Shown one piece after another: positions 54,376 to 63,395 of a DNA stretch of 64,000 bases. The notes under the pieces are model-generated. The model was not told where the DNA came from. It saw only the letters and a list, made by a program, of their open reading frames with translations, and made no database searches. The stretch's first letter is position 1. Each line of letters starts with the position of its first letter. This DNA comes from Vibrio tritonius. Its GTDB lineage: Bacteria > Pseudomonadota > Gammaproteobacteria > Enterobacterales > Vibrionaceae. Position numbers and translations under genes: made by a program. Where the stretch lies: assembly GCF_001547935.1 (NCBI RefSeq), contig NZ_AP014636.1, forward strand, positions 62,001 through 126,000, in the 5' to 3' direction.

Positions 54376-55212
54376 ATGTTACAAATGGCTCACGTTACTG
54401 AACTTGGGATGAATCACTTGAGCGAACTCTTTACCTTATCTTTTGATATCTATGCCTTTCTTTTTATTGTGGCGGTCATCGCAGCCATTATTGACGCCAT
54501 TGCTGGTGGCGGTGGGCTATTGACGGTGCCTTGTCTATTGTTTTGTGGATTGCCACCGATGTTGGCACTGGGAACCAACCGATTTCAGGCGGTGATTGGG
54601 GAGTCTACTACGTCGCTCTCTTTTCTACTTCATCAACAAATCAATCCGCAAAAATTGGGCTTAGGGATAGCCTTTACTAGCCTTGGGGCAATCATAGGTA
54701 CCTTCGCCGTGGATGCTTTGGATAAGGCGTTACTAGAAGCATTGATTCCAGCGCTGATGATTTTAATCACCATCTACTCTATCTTTTCCGGGCAACTTAA
54801 GAAGAATCAAGCCAGTGAACCTAAAATGTCGCTCAGCCTCTTTATGTGTTTAGGTGGATTGGTCTTGGGTTTTTATAATGGCTTCTTTGGGCCTGGCACA
54901 GGTTCTCTTTGGATGGTTGCCTTTATTGCTTTGCTTGGTTATACCGCCAAAGGCGCTTCGATGATGACTAAGCCGCTCAACTTAACAGGCAATGTTATCT
55001 CATTGGTTCTTTTCATCTATTTAGGACATGTAGACTATGTTCTTGGTATCGTAATGGGCATCGGACAGATCATTGGCTCTCTTGCTGGAAGTCGCTTGGT
55101 AATGTCCCATGGACATCGCTTGGTTCGTCCCGTATTTATCACGGTCACGTTAGCGATGACATTGAAATTGATCTACGAACAATTCCCAATGCAGGATTTA
55201 GCTTTCTTATGA
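54376..55212 (+). CDS. TSUP-family (TauE/SafE/YfcA) membrane permease
   Basis: The protein has about eight membrane segments and the TSUP signatures AAIIDAIAGGGGLLTVPCLL, LGTNRFQAVIGES and, in the second half, GFYNGFFGPGTGSLWM. Members export or import sulfur-containing and other organic anions. The start is uncertain: ATG 54376 gives 278 residues, but ATG 54409 (MNHLSELF) matches YfcA relatives better. No clear ribosome-binding site favours either. Its stop overlaps the merR start by 4 bp. Confidence 0.84.
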   Translation: MLQMAHVTELGMNHLSELFTLSFDIYAFLFIVAVIAAIIDAIAGGGGLLTVPCLLFCGLPPMLALGTNRFQAVIGESTTSLSFLLHQQINPQKLGLGIAFTSLGAIIGTFAVDALDKALLEALIPALMILITIYSIFSGQLKKNQASEPKMSLSLFMCLGGLVLGFYNGFFGPGTGSLWMVAFIALLGYTAKGASMMTKPLNLTGNVISLVLFIYLGHVDYVLGIVMGIGQIIGSLAGSRLVMSHGHRLVRPVFITVTLAMTLKLIYEQFPMQDLAFL

Positions 55213-55565
55213 ATATGCAGCAGTTTTCTTCCGTCACTGGTCTCAGTGCTCATACGCTTCGCTACTATGAAAAAATCGGCTTGCTCCGTAATATTCAACG
55301 TAGCAAGAGCGGACATCGTGTTTACACGGAACGAGATTTAGCTTGGGTTGAATTTGTTCTCAAGTTAAAAGAAACAGGAATGCCATTAGAGGGCATTTTG
55401 CGTTATGCCTCTCTTCGTGCCGAAGGAAGCCACACCGTTCATGCTCGCCAAGCGCTGTTAGAAGAGCATCGTGAAGCCTTGTTGTTACACATTGAGCGGC
55501 AAAAAATGTTACTGACCGCTTTGGAGAAAAAAATCGATTTATATCGAGAAAATAAAGTGGCTTGA
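55209..55565 (+). CDS. MerR-family transcriptional regulator
   Basis: The 118-residue protein is a typical MerR regulator: MQQFSSVTGLSAHTLRYYEK, IGLLRNIQRSKSGHRVYTERDL and a C-terminal coiled coil. No metal-binding cysteine cluster is present, so it probably senses an organic signal like the AdhR/NmlR groups. It overlaps the TSUP gene (ATGA). The promoter of the next gene overlaps its stop codon and has the MerR-type dyad. Confidence 0.88.
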   Translation: MNMQQFSSVTGLSAHTLRYYEKIGLLRNIQRSKSGHRVYTERDLAWVEFVLKLKETGMPLEGILRYASLRAEGSHTVHARQALLEEHREALLLHIERQKMLLTALEKKIDLYRENKVA

Positions 55566-55592
55566 CTTAGAGTGAACTCTAACTTGTAACCT
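55562..55592 (+). promoter_or_regulatory. MerR-type promoter with 19-bp spacer and dyad
   Basis: TTGACT (55562-55567) and TAACCT (55587-55592) are separated by 19 bp, the long spacer typical of MerR-activated promoters. The dyad TTAGAG-TGAA-CTCTAA (55567-55582) lies between them. The -35 box overlaps the merR stop codon. The merR product next to it is the obvious activator. Confidence 0.8.
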
Positions 55593-55621
55593 AGTGGTTC
55601 TTTAATTGAAAGGAACCAATA

Positions 55622-55993
55622 ATGAAAGACTTACGTTTTGAAAAAGGCTTGGAACTTCTTAATACCATCGATGGTGAAGCAGGGCATCAAGTCATAAACA
55701 GCTTAAAAGATATCTGCCCAGATCTAGCCAAGATGACAATAGCTTTCCCATTTGGCGATATTTATTCTCGAGACGGTCTTGATTTGCGCTCCCGTGAGAT
55801 TGCAACTGTGGCGGCATTAACCGCGATGGGAAGTTGTCTTCCTCAATTGAAAGTTCATTTAAATGCAGCGCTTAACGTTGGAGTTACAGAAGATGAGCTA
55901 AAAGAAATTATCATCCAAATGGCAGGCTATGCTGGCTTCCCAGCAGCACTTAACGGCATGTTTATGCTGAAAGAAGTGCTGGCAACGCGCTAA
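55622..55993 (+). CDS. carboxymuconolactone decarboxylase family protein
   Basis: The 123-residue all-helical CMD/AhpD-like protein contains LRSREIATVAALTAMGSCLPQLKVHLNAAL and the C-terminal YAGFPAALNGM. A single Cys in MGSC sits where AhpD-like proteins have CxxC, so a peroxidase role is unlikely. Its function in a MerR-controlled stress unit is not known. AAAGGA precedes the start. Confidence 0.83.
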   Translation: MKDLRFEKGLELLNTIDGEAGHQVINSLKDICPDLAKMTIAFPFGDIYSRDGLDLRSREIATVAALTAMGSCLPQLKVHLNAALNVGVTEDELKEIIIQMAGYAGFPAALNGMFMLKEVLATR

Positions 55994-56188
55994 TTTCTGC
56001 GGTGCCATTATCAAGTTTGCAACAAGAGGGATGTCATTTCTCGTTAAATTGGATTTTCGATCCCAAGGATGGCATCGCCTTAGTTCATTTCTGTTTTCTT
56101 CATTCCAAGCATTAATTGCATGAATCATAGAAAGTGATTTTATATCTTACTATATGCATATCCAATGTGTGGATATAGGGAAATAGAA

Positions 56189-57580
56189 ATGAAAAAAGTA
56201 ACTCGAATCACCCCTTCGGCTCTTGCGCTTGCTATGGCACTTATCAGTGGTAGTGCGCTGGCAGATGTCCCCGCTTTAACGGTCAGTGGTAATCAAATTC
56301 TCAGTGGCGGTGAAGTGAAAAGCTTTGCTGGTAATAGCTTCTTTTGGAGCAACACTGGCTGGGGACAGGAAAAAATGTACAACGCCAGCGTTGTTAAGTG
56401 GCTTAAAGACGATTGGAAATCTTCCATTGTCCGTGTCGCGGTAGGCGGTGACGAAAGCGGTTCTTACCTTGAAGATCCATCGGGTAACCTTACTCGAGCT
56501 GAAAAAGTCATTGATGCAGCGATTGCCAATGATATGTATGTGATTATCGATTTTCACACACACCATGGTGAAGATAAAAAAGCATCGGCTATTGAGTTCT
56601 TCAAAACCATGGCGACGCGCTATGGTGACAAAAATAACGTCATTTATGAGATCTACAACGAGCCACTGTCTGTCAGTTGGTCAAATGTCATCAAACCTTA
56701 CGCGGAAGATGTTATTTCCGCTATCCGAGCAATAGATGCCGACAACTTGATTGTGGTAGGAACGCCAACGTGGTCGCAGGATGTTGATGTGGCCTCGCAA
56801 GACCCTATCGACGGTACGAATATCGCGTATTCACTCCACTTTTATGCAGGAACGCACGGTCAATCTTTGCGTAATAAAGCCATTACCGCGTTAAATAACG
56901 GTATTCCATTGATGGTGACCGAATGGGGCGCTGTTAATGCAGATGGTAACGGTAGTGTTGCTGAATCTAGCGTTGATGCGTGGATGGATTTTCTTAAAAC
57001 CAACAATATCACTAACCTAAACTGGGCAGTGAGTGATAAGAGTGAAGGGGCTTCTATCATTAATTCCGGTGCCAGTGCTGAGGGTAATTGGTCGGCAAGC
57101 GATCTGACGGCCTCTGGTACTTATGTGAAAAATATCATCTCAAACTGGGGAACCGAAGTTGCCAGCACAGATGATGACAGCAGTTCTGATAGTTCCTCTG
57201 ATTCTTCAGACTCAAGCAGTGACACAGGAAGTGACTCGGGCACCTCGACCGGAGATGATTCAAGCAGCAGCGATAGCGGTACATCAACAGAAACGGCTTC
57301 ATGTCAGCATGTGATTACTTCAAGCTGGTCAGGCGGTTTCCAAGGTGCAATTCGCATCACTAACACCAGTGATAGCACCATCAATGGTTGGAATGTGAAT
57401 TGGTCATATACCGATGGCACCACAATTACCCAAAGCTGGGGGGCAACCTTAAGCGGCTCTTACAGTGCAACCAATTTGGATTGGAACGGCAGTATTGCGC
57501 CAAATGAAACGGTAGAAATCGGATTTATTGGTAACGGCAATGGTAATGCTTCTGCAGTAACTGGCGATGTGTGCCAATAA
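56189..57580 (+). CDS. secreted GH5 cellulase with CBM2 domain
   Basis: The 463-residue secreted endoglucanase-type protein has a signal peptide ending SGSALA and a GH5 domain (about 30-320). The acid/base Glu158 is in YEIYNEPL and nucleophile Glu245 in VTEWGAV. A Ser/Asp/Thr linker (about 326-369) follows, then a cellulose-binding CBM2 (371-463) with conserved Trp and flanking Cys372/Cys462. It should cleave beta-1,4-glucans outside the cell. The ATG at 56189 has AGGG upstream. It is an isolated gene; polysaccharide partners are not seen nearby. Confidence 0.9.
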   Translation: MKKVTRITPSALALAMALISGSALADVPALTVSGNQILSGGEVKSFAGNSFFWSNTGWGQEKMYNASVVKWLKDDWKSSIVRVAVGGDESGSYLEDPSGNLTRAEKVIDAAIANDMYVIIDFHTHHGEDKKASAIEFFKTMATRYGDKNNVIYEIYNEPLSVSWSNVIKPYAEDVISAIRAIDADNLIVVGTPTWSQDVDVASQDPIDGTNIAYSLHFYAGTHGQSLRNKAITALNNGIPLMVTEWGAVNADGNGSVAESSVDAWMDFLKTNNITNLNWAVSDKSEGASIINSGASAEGNWSASDLTASGTYVKNIISNWGTEVASTDDDSSSDSSSDSSDSSSDTGSDSGTSTGDDSSSSDSGTSTETASCQHVITSSWSGGFQGAIRITNTSDSTINGWNVNWSYTDGTTITQSWGATLSGSYSATNLDWNGSIAPNETVEIGFIGNGNGNASAVTGDVCQ

Positions 57581-57645
57581 GAAATAAGCCCTGCGTTTAT
57601 TAAAGCGCAAACCGAAAACGAATAAACAGCAGTGTTCTATGGGCA

Positions 57646-57983
57646 CTACTGTTTTTTAAGTATCTGTCCCGCTAATCGACCGCTGCTAATTTGATCAACG
57701 GAACATACCCCAAGCGCAAAACTTGTCCTCCCCCCTGCAATAAAATCCCGTTTAATGATGTAGCCAAACCAGGGGGGAGTTAGAGGGGGGACGTCAAAGA
57801 ATTTGCGCGGAAGGTAACCAATTTGCGTATTTCGTTTACGTTAATAGTGCCCTGTTTGATCTCGTAAATATAAGTGATGTGTAGTGGCATAGTAAACTTG
57901 GCCTCTAGATCTGGGGGGCTATAATCCAAGTCATCCTTGAAACGTTGATTTAGTAAGACCGCTAAAACGCCTCGGCCTAATAC
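57646..57983 (-). pseudogene. possible frameshifted gene remnant
   Basis: On the minus strand, a frame open from 57983 to a TAA at 57780 reads like protein (DDLDYSPPDLEAKFTMPLHI and on to KLVTFRANSLTSPL). A second frame then continues as LTPPWFGYIIKRDFIAGG...SVDQISSGRLAGQIL to a TAG at 57646. The switch falls at C-runs in 57783-57788 and 57730s, also part of a 10-bp inverted repeat (57728-57737/57770-57779). It lacks a start codon at the upstream end. I recall similar strings in other Vibrio genomes but know no function. It may be a dispersed repeat rather than a gene. Confidence 0.3.
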
Positions 57984-58007
57984 TCATTTAGAGTCGATTC
58001 CCAATAT

Positions 58008-58034
58008 AAAAAAACGCCCATTCAGGGCGTTTTA
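58008..58034 (-). terminator. terminator of metQ
   Basis: On the minus strand AAAACGCCC-TGAAT-GGGCGTTTTTTT forms a stem with a T-run about 30 bp after the metQ stop. Confidence 0.88.
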
Positions 58035-58063
58035 AGTGAACAAGGTATGAAGCGGTGTGTGAA

Positions 58064-58867
58064 CTAAAACGCCGGTTCGATGGTGCCTTTGAATGTATCT
58101 TGTAGAAACTGTTTTGTGGCTTCAGATTGGAAAATCTGCATAAATTTTTTGTAGTTAGCGTTGTCTTTATCTTCAGCGCGGGCTGCAACCACCATTACGG
58201 CAAGTGGTGCGTCTTTAGGTTCCATGTAAATACCAGTTTGCTTAGGATCAAGCCCTGCCGACATCACGTAGTTCATGGTAATGGCTGCGGCATCAACATC
58301 GTCTAATGTGCGAGGTAGCTGAGCTGCATCGATTTCAAGTAATTCAAAATGTTTTGGATTATCAATCACGTCGTTCACTGTGGCGTTATAACCAATCCCT
58401 GTTTTTAGACGGATCAGTTTGGCACTTTGCAGTAACAGTAGGCCACGACCACCATTGGTAGGATCGTTAGGAATCGCGATACGCGCATTGTCTGGTAGTT
58501 CTTCTAACGATTTGTATTTCTTAGAATAAACGCCCATACGCATTAAGATTGATTGACCAACAGAAACCAAGTTACTGTTATGGTTAGCATTGTAGTTCTG
58601 TAAGAACGGTAAGTGTTGGTAGCTGTTTAAATCAATGCTGCCATCGGCAAGGGCGGCATCTGGCGTAACGTAATCATTGAATTCGACGAGCGTTACCTTG
58701 AGACCTTGTTTGGCGGCTTCTTTTGCTACCGCTTCAACCACTTGAGCGTGTGGTCCTACCGTTGCACCGACTTTAATTTCTTGAGTATCTTCTTGTCCAC
58801 ACGCGGTTAGACCTGTGATTAAGGCCGCAGCTAAACAAAATTGGCTAATGACTTTTATTCCTTTCAT
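58064..58867 (-). CDS. metQ: MetQ/NlpA-family methionine-binding lipoprotein
   Basis: The 267-residue lipoprotein has the lipobox LTAC about residues 20-23 and the NlpA fold: IKVGATVGPHAQVVEAV, VEFNDYVTPDAALADGSIDLN, ARIAIPNDPTNGGRGLLLLQ and a C-terminal FLQDTFKGTIEPAF. It binds methionine for a MetNI importer. No metN or metI gene is next to it, so it is an orphan subunit or a paralogue. MetJ-like boxes lie before the gene. Confidence 0.88.
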   Translation of the reverse strand: MKGIKVISQFCLAAALITGLTACGQEDTQEIKVGATVGPHAQVVEAVAKEAAKQGLKVTLVEFNDYVTPDAALADGSIDLNSYQHLPFLQNYNANHNSNLVSVGQSILMRMGVYSKKYKSLEELPDNARIAIPNDPTNGGRGLLLLQSAKLIRLKTGIGYNATVNDVIDNPKHFELLEIDAAQLPRTLDDVDAAAITMNYVMSAGLDPKQTGIYMEPKDAPLAVMVVAARAEDKDNANYKKFMQIFQSEATKQFLQDTFKGTIEPAF

Positions 58868-58887
58868 GACTTCCTTCCTGAGTGTTG

Positions 58888-58911
58888 AGACGTATGGACA
58901 TCTAAACGCCC
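58888..58911 (-). promoter_or_regulatory. MetJ-like box array upstream of metQ
   Basis: AGACGTAT, GGACATCT and AAACGCCC are three contiguous 8-bp units resembling the Met box AGACGTCT (7, 6 and about 5 matches). They lie 20-45 bp before the metQ start. Tandem Met boxes bind MetJ with S-adenosylmethionine. Confidence 0.65.
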
Positions 58912-59113
58912 ATAGTACGGATCAAATCGAAAGTTGCAATCACTATTTTTATTCCAGTTAGTTATGGTTAAGAAGCGCTTGAAAAATAGCCTCAGCTCCC
59001 ATATATCAATCGATAGAAGCTTATATGCATATTAAGACCGGGGTGTTGAGAACCTTGGTAGCGATTAAATATTCAACATTATTCTTATTGTTGAGTCGGT
59101 GTAGGAGCGAGTT

Positions 59114-59437
59114 ATGAGTGCAAAGAATCCTCTGTATAAAGTCTCTTTTATTCAAGCTGGTCAAAGGTATGAAGTGTACGTCCATGAAGTAGTGACCAGT
59201 AGCTTGTTCGGTTTTATCGAACTGGGTGATTTTGTGTGGGACAACCACACCACCATAGTCGTCGACCCAAGTCATGAACGGCTAAAAAACGAGTTTGCGA
59301 AAGTGGAACGAACTTATATCCCATTGCACAGCGTGCTGCGTATCGATCAAGTGGCAGAACAAGGCTCGGCAAAAATTGTTGATCTTGGTGATAAAGTGAC
59401 GCAATTCCCCAGCCCAATTTACACCCCATCTCGTTAA
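59114..59437 (+). CDS. DUF1820 family protein
   Basis: The 107-residue cytoplasmic protein matches the DUF1820 family in length and order: YKVSFIQAGQRYEVYVHEVV, LFGFIELGDFVW, DPSHERLKNEFAKVERTYIPLHSVLRIDQV and a basic end. Its function is not known. GGAG lies before the ATG. Its stop overlaps the stop of the convergent MocR gene by 4 bp. Confidence 0.85.
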   Translation: MSAKNPLYKVSFIQAGQRYEVYVHEVVTSSLFGFIELGDFVWDNHTTIVVDPSHERLKNEFAKVERTYIPLHSVLRIDQVAEQGSAKIVDLGDKVTQFPSPIYTPSR

Positions 59438-60846
59438 GCGTGATTGAGCTGCGCCTTAATCAGCGAAGACAACATTTTTATCGCTCGAATGCGCGGTTCA
59501 GTGAGTTCAAATGAGGTATTGATGCGAAAGCAATGACTGAACTCTTCCATGGAGGAAAACATTTTCCCTGGCGCGATGGTGATCATCTTAGCTAACGCAT
59601 CGTGATAGAGCTTGAGCGTATCGACTTGCTTAGGCAGTTCAACCCAAACAAAGTAGCCGCCAGCGTTGACGTGAATTAGCACATCACTCGGGAAATGCTG
59701 CTGCAGGCATTTTACAGTTTGCTGCTTACGCAGATGCAGTTTGCGTCGTAGTTGGCGCAAGTGACTTTCATAATTGCGGGTACTGAGATAGTGCGCTAGC
59801 GAGAGCTGAATGGGTACGCTGGTGGTCACCGTCGTCATTAATTGCAGCTTTTGAATTGCCAACGCCTGTTTGCCCGCGGCTACCCAGCCAATCCGAAAAC
59901 CTGCCACGAGTGATTTGGAAAATGAGGAGCAGTGCATGATGTTCTCGTGACCAAAGGCTTTGGCAGGCAGAGGTAACTCTTCTCCGTTATACAATTCACT
60001 GTACACGTCATCTTCAATCAATGGGACTTGATAGCGTTGTAGCAGTTCGACCAGTGCTCGCTTTTTCTCATCGGATAAGGTGTATCCCAGTGGGTTTTGC
60101 ATATTGGTCATCATCCAACATGCCTTTACGGAGTGGGTTTGCAGCGCTTGCTCTAACGAGTTCAAATCCATTCCCAGTTTGGGGTCGGTTTGTATAAAGA
60201 GCGCTTTGAGACCTAAGCGTTCTAGTGTTTGCAACGCCCCATAAAAGGTAGCGCTTTCAACAATCACCCAATCTCCCGGCTGTGTGACCGATTGAAGGCT
60301 AAGACTCAACGCCTCTAATGCGCCAGCGGTAATCACTATCTCATCTGGGGAGATGTTCATCCCTTTAGCTGCATAGCGTTTGGCAATAATGGAACGAAGC
60401 GTGTCATTTCCCGGTGGAAGATTATCAAGGGCATTAGAGACTGAAAGATCGCGAGCTGCAGCGACTAACGACTTATTCAACTGTTGACGAGGGTAGAGGC
60501 TAGGATCGGGATACGCATAACCAAAGCTCACCATGTGAGGATTACGAGTTGCTTGGAGCACGTCAAAAATAAAGTCATTAATATCAATCGATTCTATCGA
60601 GCGAATTGCTTTGATAGGGGATGTAGTGACGTTTTCCATCCGTGGAGCAATACTGTAGCCTGAACGGGATTTGGACGTGACCCAGCCTTGCGATTCCAGC
60701 ATCTGATAGGCGTGTAACACGGTCATCAAACTCATGCCACTTTGCTCTGCTTGCTTACGCAAGGAGGGCAGCTTGTCGCCGATTTTCCAGACGCCAGATT
60801 CAATTTGATGTTTGATTTGCGCGACCAAACTTTCGTATTTAGCCAT
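59434..60846 (-). CDS. MocR-type GntR regulator with aminotransferase domain
   Basis: The 470-residue protein fuses an N-terminal GntR winged helix (QIESGVWKIGDKLPSLRKQAEQSGMSLMTV) to a class I aminotransferase-like domain. PLP-site residues are visible: ITAGALEAL, ESATFYGAL, NMQNPLGYTL, EDDVYSELY and the Schiff-base Lys in SSFSKSLVAGFRIGW. Proteins of this family (PdxR, TauR, GabR) bind PLP adducts and regulate a neighbouring operon. It is divergent from cioAB across 144 bp, with repeated TCTGTTATA motifs between. Confidence 0.88.
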   Translation of the reverse strand: MAKYESLVAQIKHQIESGVWKIGDKLPSLRKQAEQSGMSLMTVLHAYQMLESQGWVTSKSRSGYSIAPRMENVTTSPIKAIRSIESIDINDFIFDVLQATRNPHMVSFGYAYPDPSLYPRQQLNKSLVAAARDLSVSNALDNLPPGNDTLRSIIAKRYAAKGMNISPDEIVITAGALEALSLSLQSVTQPGDWVIVESATFYGALQTLERLGLKALFIQTDPKLGMDLNSLEQALQTHSVKACWMMTNMQNPLGYTLSDEKKRALVELLQRYQVPLIEDDVYSELYNGEELPLPAKAFGHENIMHCSSFSKSLVAGFRIGWVAAGKQALAIQKLQLMTTVTTSVPIQLSLAHYLSTRNYESHLRQLRRKLHLRKQQTVKCLQQHFPSDVLIHVNAGGYFVWVELPKQVDTLKLYHDALAKMITIAPGKMFSSMEEFSHCFRINTSFELTEPRIRAIKMLSSLIKAQLNHA

Positions 60847-60894
60847 GATGAGGTACGTGCTTGATTGTTAATATGATCACAATATTAGGCTCAA

Positions 60895-60936
60895 TCTGTT
60901 ATAGATTTATAGATCAATTCTGTATCTGTTATATCT
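60895..60936. promoter_or_regulatory. repeated CTGTTATA motifs between mocR and cioA
   Basis: TCTGTTATAGAT (60895-60906) and TTCTGTATCTGTTATATCT (60918-60936) repeat the same core, with TGTTATA units 30 bp apart. A reversed TATAACA lies at 60964. MocR regulators bind direct repeats in such divergent regions. The same TTCTGTATCT and TCTGTTATAT strings occur before cysI at 63674-63706. Confidence 0.55.
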
Positions 60937-60990
60937 AAAAGGCAAATTTTACCATTCCGAAACTATAACAAGAGTTACCGGAAGGAAGTT

Positions 60991-62355
60991 ATGTTCAGTC
61001 TCGACGCTTATTTACTGGCGAGGATACAGTTTGCCTTTACTGTGTCCTTCCACATTATTTTCCCTGCCATTACCATCGGACTTTCCACTTACCTCGCAGT
61101 ATTGGAAGGGTTATGGCTAAAAACACGTAATCCCGATTACAAAATCCTTTATCACTTTTGGTCGAAAATCTTCGCTGTCAACTTTGGAATGGGCGTTGTT
61201 TCCGGCTTGGTGATGGCATACCAATTTGGTACCAACTGGAGTGGTTTTTCCAAATTTGCCGGCAGTATTACCGGGCCGCTATTGACCTATGAAGTGCTGA
61301 CGGCGTTTTTCCTTGAGGCAGGTTTCCTAGGGGTGATGCTGTTTGGTTGGAAACGCGTTGGTGAAAAACTGCATTTCTTTGCTACTTGCATGGTGTCGTT
61401 AGGCACGATTATTTCCATGTTCTGGATTCTCTCTTCGAACAGTTGGATGCACACGCCGCAAGGCTACGAGATCGTGGATGGCCGAGTGATTCCTGTGGAT
61501 TGGTTCAAGGTGGTGTTTAACCCATCGTTCCCATATCGCTTATCTCATATGGCAGTTGCTGCGTTTTTAAGTACTGCACTTTTTGTTGCCTCATCAGCGG
61601 CATGGTTACTTCTGAAAGGCAACACAACCGCCCCCGTGAAAAAAATGTTCTCAATGGCGCTAGGCCTTCTCGTGGTCGTTGCTCCATTGCAAGCCTTGGT
61701 GGGAGATGCCCATGGTTTGAATACGTTGGAGTATCAACCTGCCAAAATTGCCGCAATTGAAGGTCACTGGGATAACGCTGACGGTAAGCCTACGCCACTG
61801 ATTTTGTTTGGTATCCCAGACATGGAGGCCGAAACCACGCACTACAAATTGGAAATCCCATACTTGGGAAGCTTGATTTTAAATCACAGTCTGACCAAAC
61901 CGATTCCAGCACTTAAGTCGTTTCCCAAAGAAGATCGACCTAATTCGACCGTCGTATTTTGGTCGTTTCGTATCATGGTTGGGCTTGGCTTGTTGATGAT
62001 TTTGCAAGCGGTTATCAGTCTCTGGCTGCGCAAGCAAGGGTCGTTGTACGAAAACAAGTGGTTTTTAACATTCTCTTTGCTGATGGGACCATCAGGTTTG
62101 ATTGCCATTTTGGCAGGGTGGTTTACTACCGAAGTTGGGCGACAGCCTTGGGTGGTGTATGGCGTGCAACGAACACGTGATGCGGTTTCTGCTCACGGCG
62201 ATCTGCACATGAGCATCAGTTTGATCTGTTTCATTGTTGTTTATAGCTGCGTCTTTGGTATCGGGTATCTCTACATGGTTCATCAAATCAAAGCAGGACC
62301 AAAAGATCATGATGAAGTTGAACATGAACTACCAACGCTATCTGGCCGAATTTAA
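60991..62355 (+). CDS. cioA: cytochrome bd-type quinol oxidase subunit I (CioA/CydA)
   Basis: The 454-residue subunit binds the hemes of a bd-type terminal oxidase. Heme ligands His21 (VSFHIIFP) and His186 (RLSHMAVA) and the proton-path Glu101 (TYEVLTAF) are present, with WGTEVGRQPW-like FTTEVGRQPWVVYG near the end. The Q-loop is short, as in cyanide-insensitive oxidases (CIO), which are about 70 residues shorter than E. coli CydA. GGAAGG precedes the ATG. It is the first gene of a three-gene operon. Confidence 0.92.
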   Translation: MFSLDAYLLARIQFAFTVSFHIIFPAITIGLSTYLAVLEGLWLKTRNPDYKILYHFWSKIFAVNFGMGVVSGLVMAYQFGTNWSGFSKFAGSITGPLLTYEVLTAFFLEAGFLGVMLFGWKRVGEKLHFFATCMVSLGTIISMFWILSSNSWMHTPQGYEIVDGRVIPVDWFKVVFNPSFPYRLSHMAVAAFLSTALFVASSAAWLLLKGNTTAPVKKMFSMALGLLVVVAPLQALVGDAHGLNTLEYQPAKIAAIEGHWDNADGKPTPLILFGIPDMEAETTHYKLEIPYLGSLILNHSLTKPIPALKSFPKEDRPNSTVVFWSFRIMVGLGLLMILQAVISLWLRKQGSLYENKWFLTFSLLMGPSGLIAILAGWFTTEVGRQPWVVYGVQRTRDAVSAHGDLHMSISLICFIVVYSCVFGIGYLYMVHQIKAGPKDHDEVEHELPTLSGRI

Positions 62356-62373
62356 TCAAGAGGATAACTAAAG

Positions 62374-63381
62374 ATGCATATTGATCTTTCTGTCGTCTGG
62401 TTTGTCATCATTGTGTTTGGCACCTTGATGTACATTGTAATGGACGGCTTTGATTTGGGGATCGGGATTCTTATGCCTGTGACTCGTGATATACGTGAAC
62501 GTGACACCATGGTCAATACTGTCGCACCAGTATGGGATGGTAATGAAACTTGGTTAGTGCTGGGAGGCGCGGCTTTATATGGCGCGTTTCCGCTGGCCTA
62601 TTCGATCATTGTCGATGCGTTAACTGTACCGCTGACATTAATGCTGGTGGGGCTGATTTTCCGTGGTGTGGCCTTTGAATTTCGTTTTAAAGCCTTTACC
62701 CAACATCGCCAGTTTTGGGATCGTGCATTTATTGTTGGATCTATGGGAGCTACGTTCTGTCAAGGAGTTGTGGTTGGCTCTGTCGTTCAAGGGTTTGATG
62801 TTCAAAATCAGACGTTTGTAGGACACGCATTGGATTGGCTAGCTCCCTTCCCTCTATTTTGTGGCCTTGGTTTGATGGCGACCTACGCGTTGCTAGGGGC
62901 AACTTGGCTCATCATGAAGACCGATGGGCAAACTCAGCAACACGGTTTTGCTTTAGCGCCAAAACTGCTGGCATTGCTACTTGTGTTCGTTGTTGTCGTG
63001 AGCTTATGGACATTGCAAAGTCAGCCGCGTATTGAAGCTCGTTGGTTCAATGCAGAGAACGCTTATGCTCTGTTACTGGTGCCATTGTGTACTTTGATCG
63101 CGGCATACTGTGCGCTACATGGCTTAAAACATAAGCAAGAAAAAATGCCCTTTATCTCTTCTCTTGTCATTGTACTACTTGGATTTGTTGGTCTTGGGAT
63201 CAGCTTGTGGCCAAACATCATTCCCCCTTCGGTATCGATTTGGGATGCGGCATCTCCTGAAATCAGCCAAGGCTTTATGCTGGTGGGTGCACTGTTCATT
63301 TTACCGGTGATTTTGATTTATACATTTTGGAGTTACTACGTCTTTCGCGGCAAAGTCAAAGAAGGTGAGGCATACCATTAA
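62374..63381 (+). CDS. cioB: cytochrome bd-type quinol oxidase subunit II (CioB/CydB)
   Basis: The 335-residue subunit has eight or nine membrane segments and the family motifs VMDGFDLGIGIL, VAPVWDGNETWLVLGGAALYGAFP and AFEFRFKA. It supports subunit I and forms the core oxidase complex. It starts 18 bp after cioA with GAGGA upstream, and its stop overlaps a possible next start (TAATG). Confidence 0.93.
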   Translation: MHIDLSVVWFVIIVFGTLMYIVMDGFDLGIGILMPVTRDIRERDTMVNTVAPVWDGNETWLVLGGAALYGAFPLAYSIIVDALTVPLTLMLVGLIFRGVAFEFRFKAFTQHRQFWDRAFIVGSMGATFCQGVVVGSVVQGFDVQNQTFVGHALDWLAPFPLFCGLGLMATYALLGATWLIMKTDGQTQQHGFALAPKLLALLLVFVVVVSLWTLQSQPRIEARWFNAENAYALLLVPLCTLIAAYCALHGLKHKQEKMPFISSLVIVLLGFVGLGISLWPNIIPPSVSIWDAASPEISQGFMLVGALFILPVILIYTFWSYYVFRGKVKEGEAYH

Positions 63382-63395
63382 TGGTGGAGGAGATG

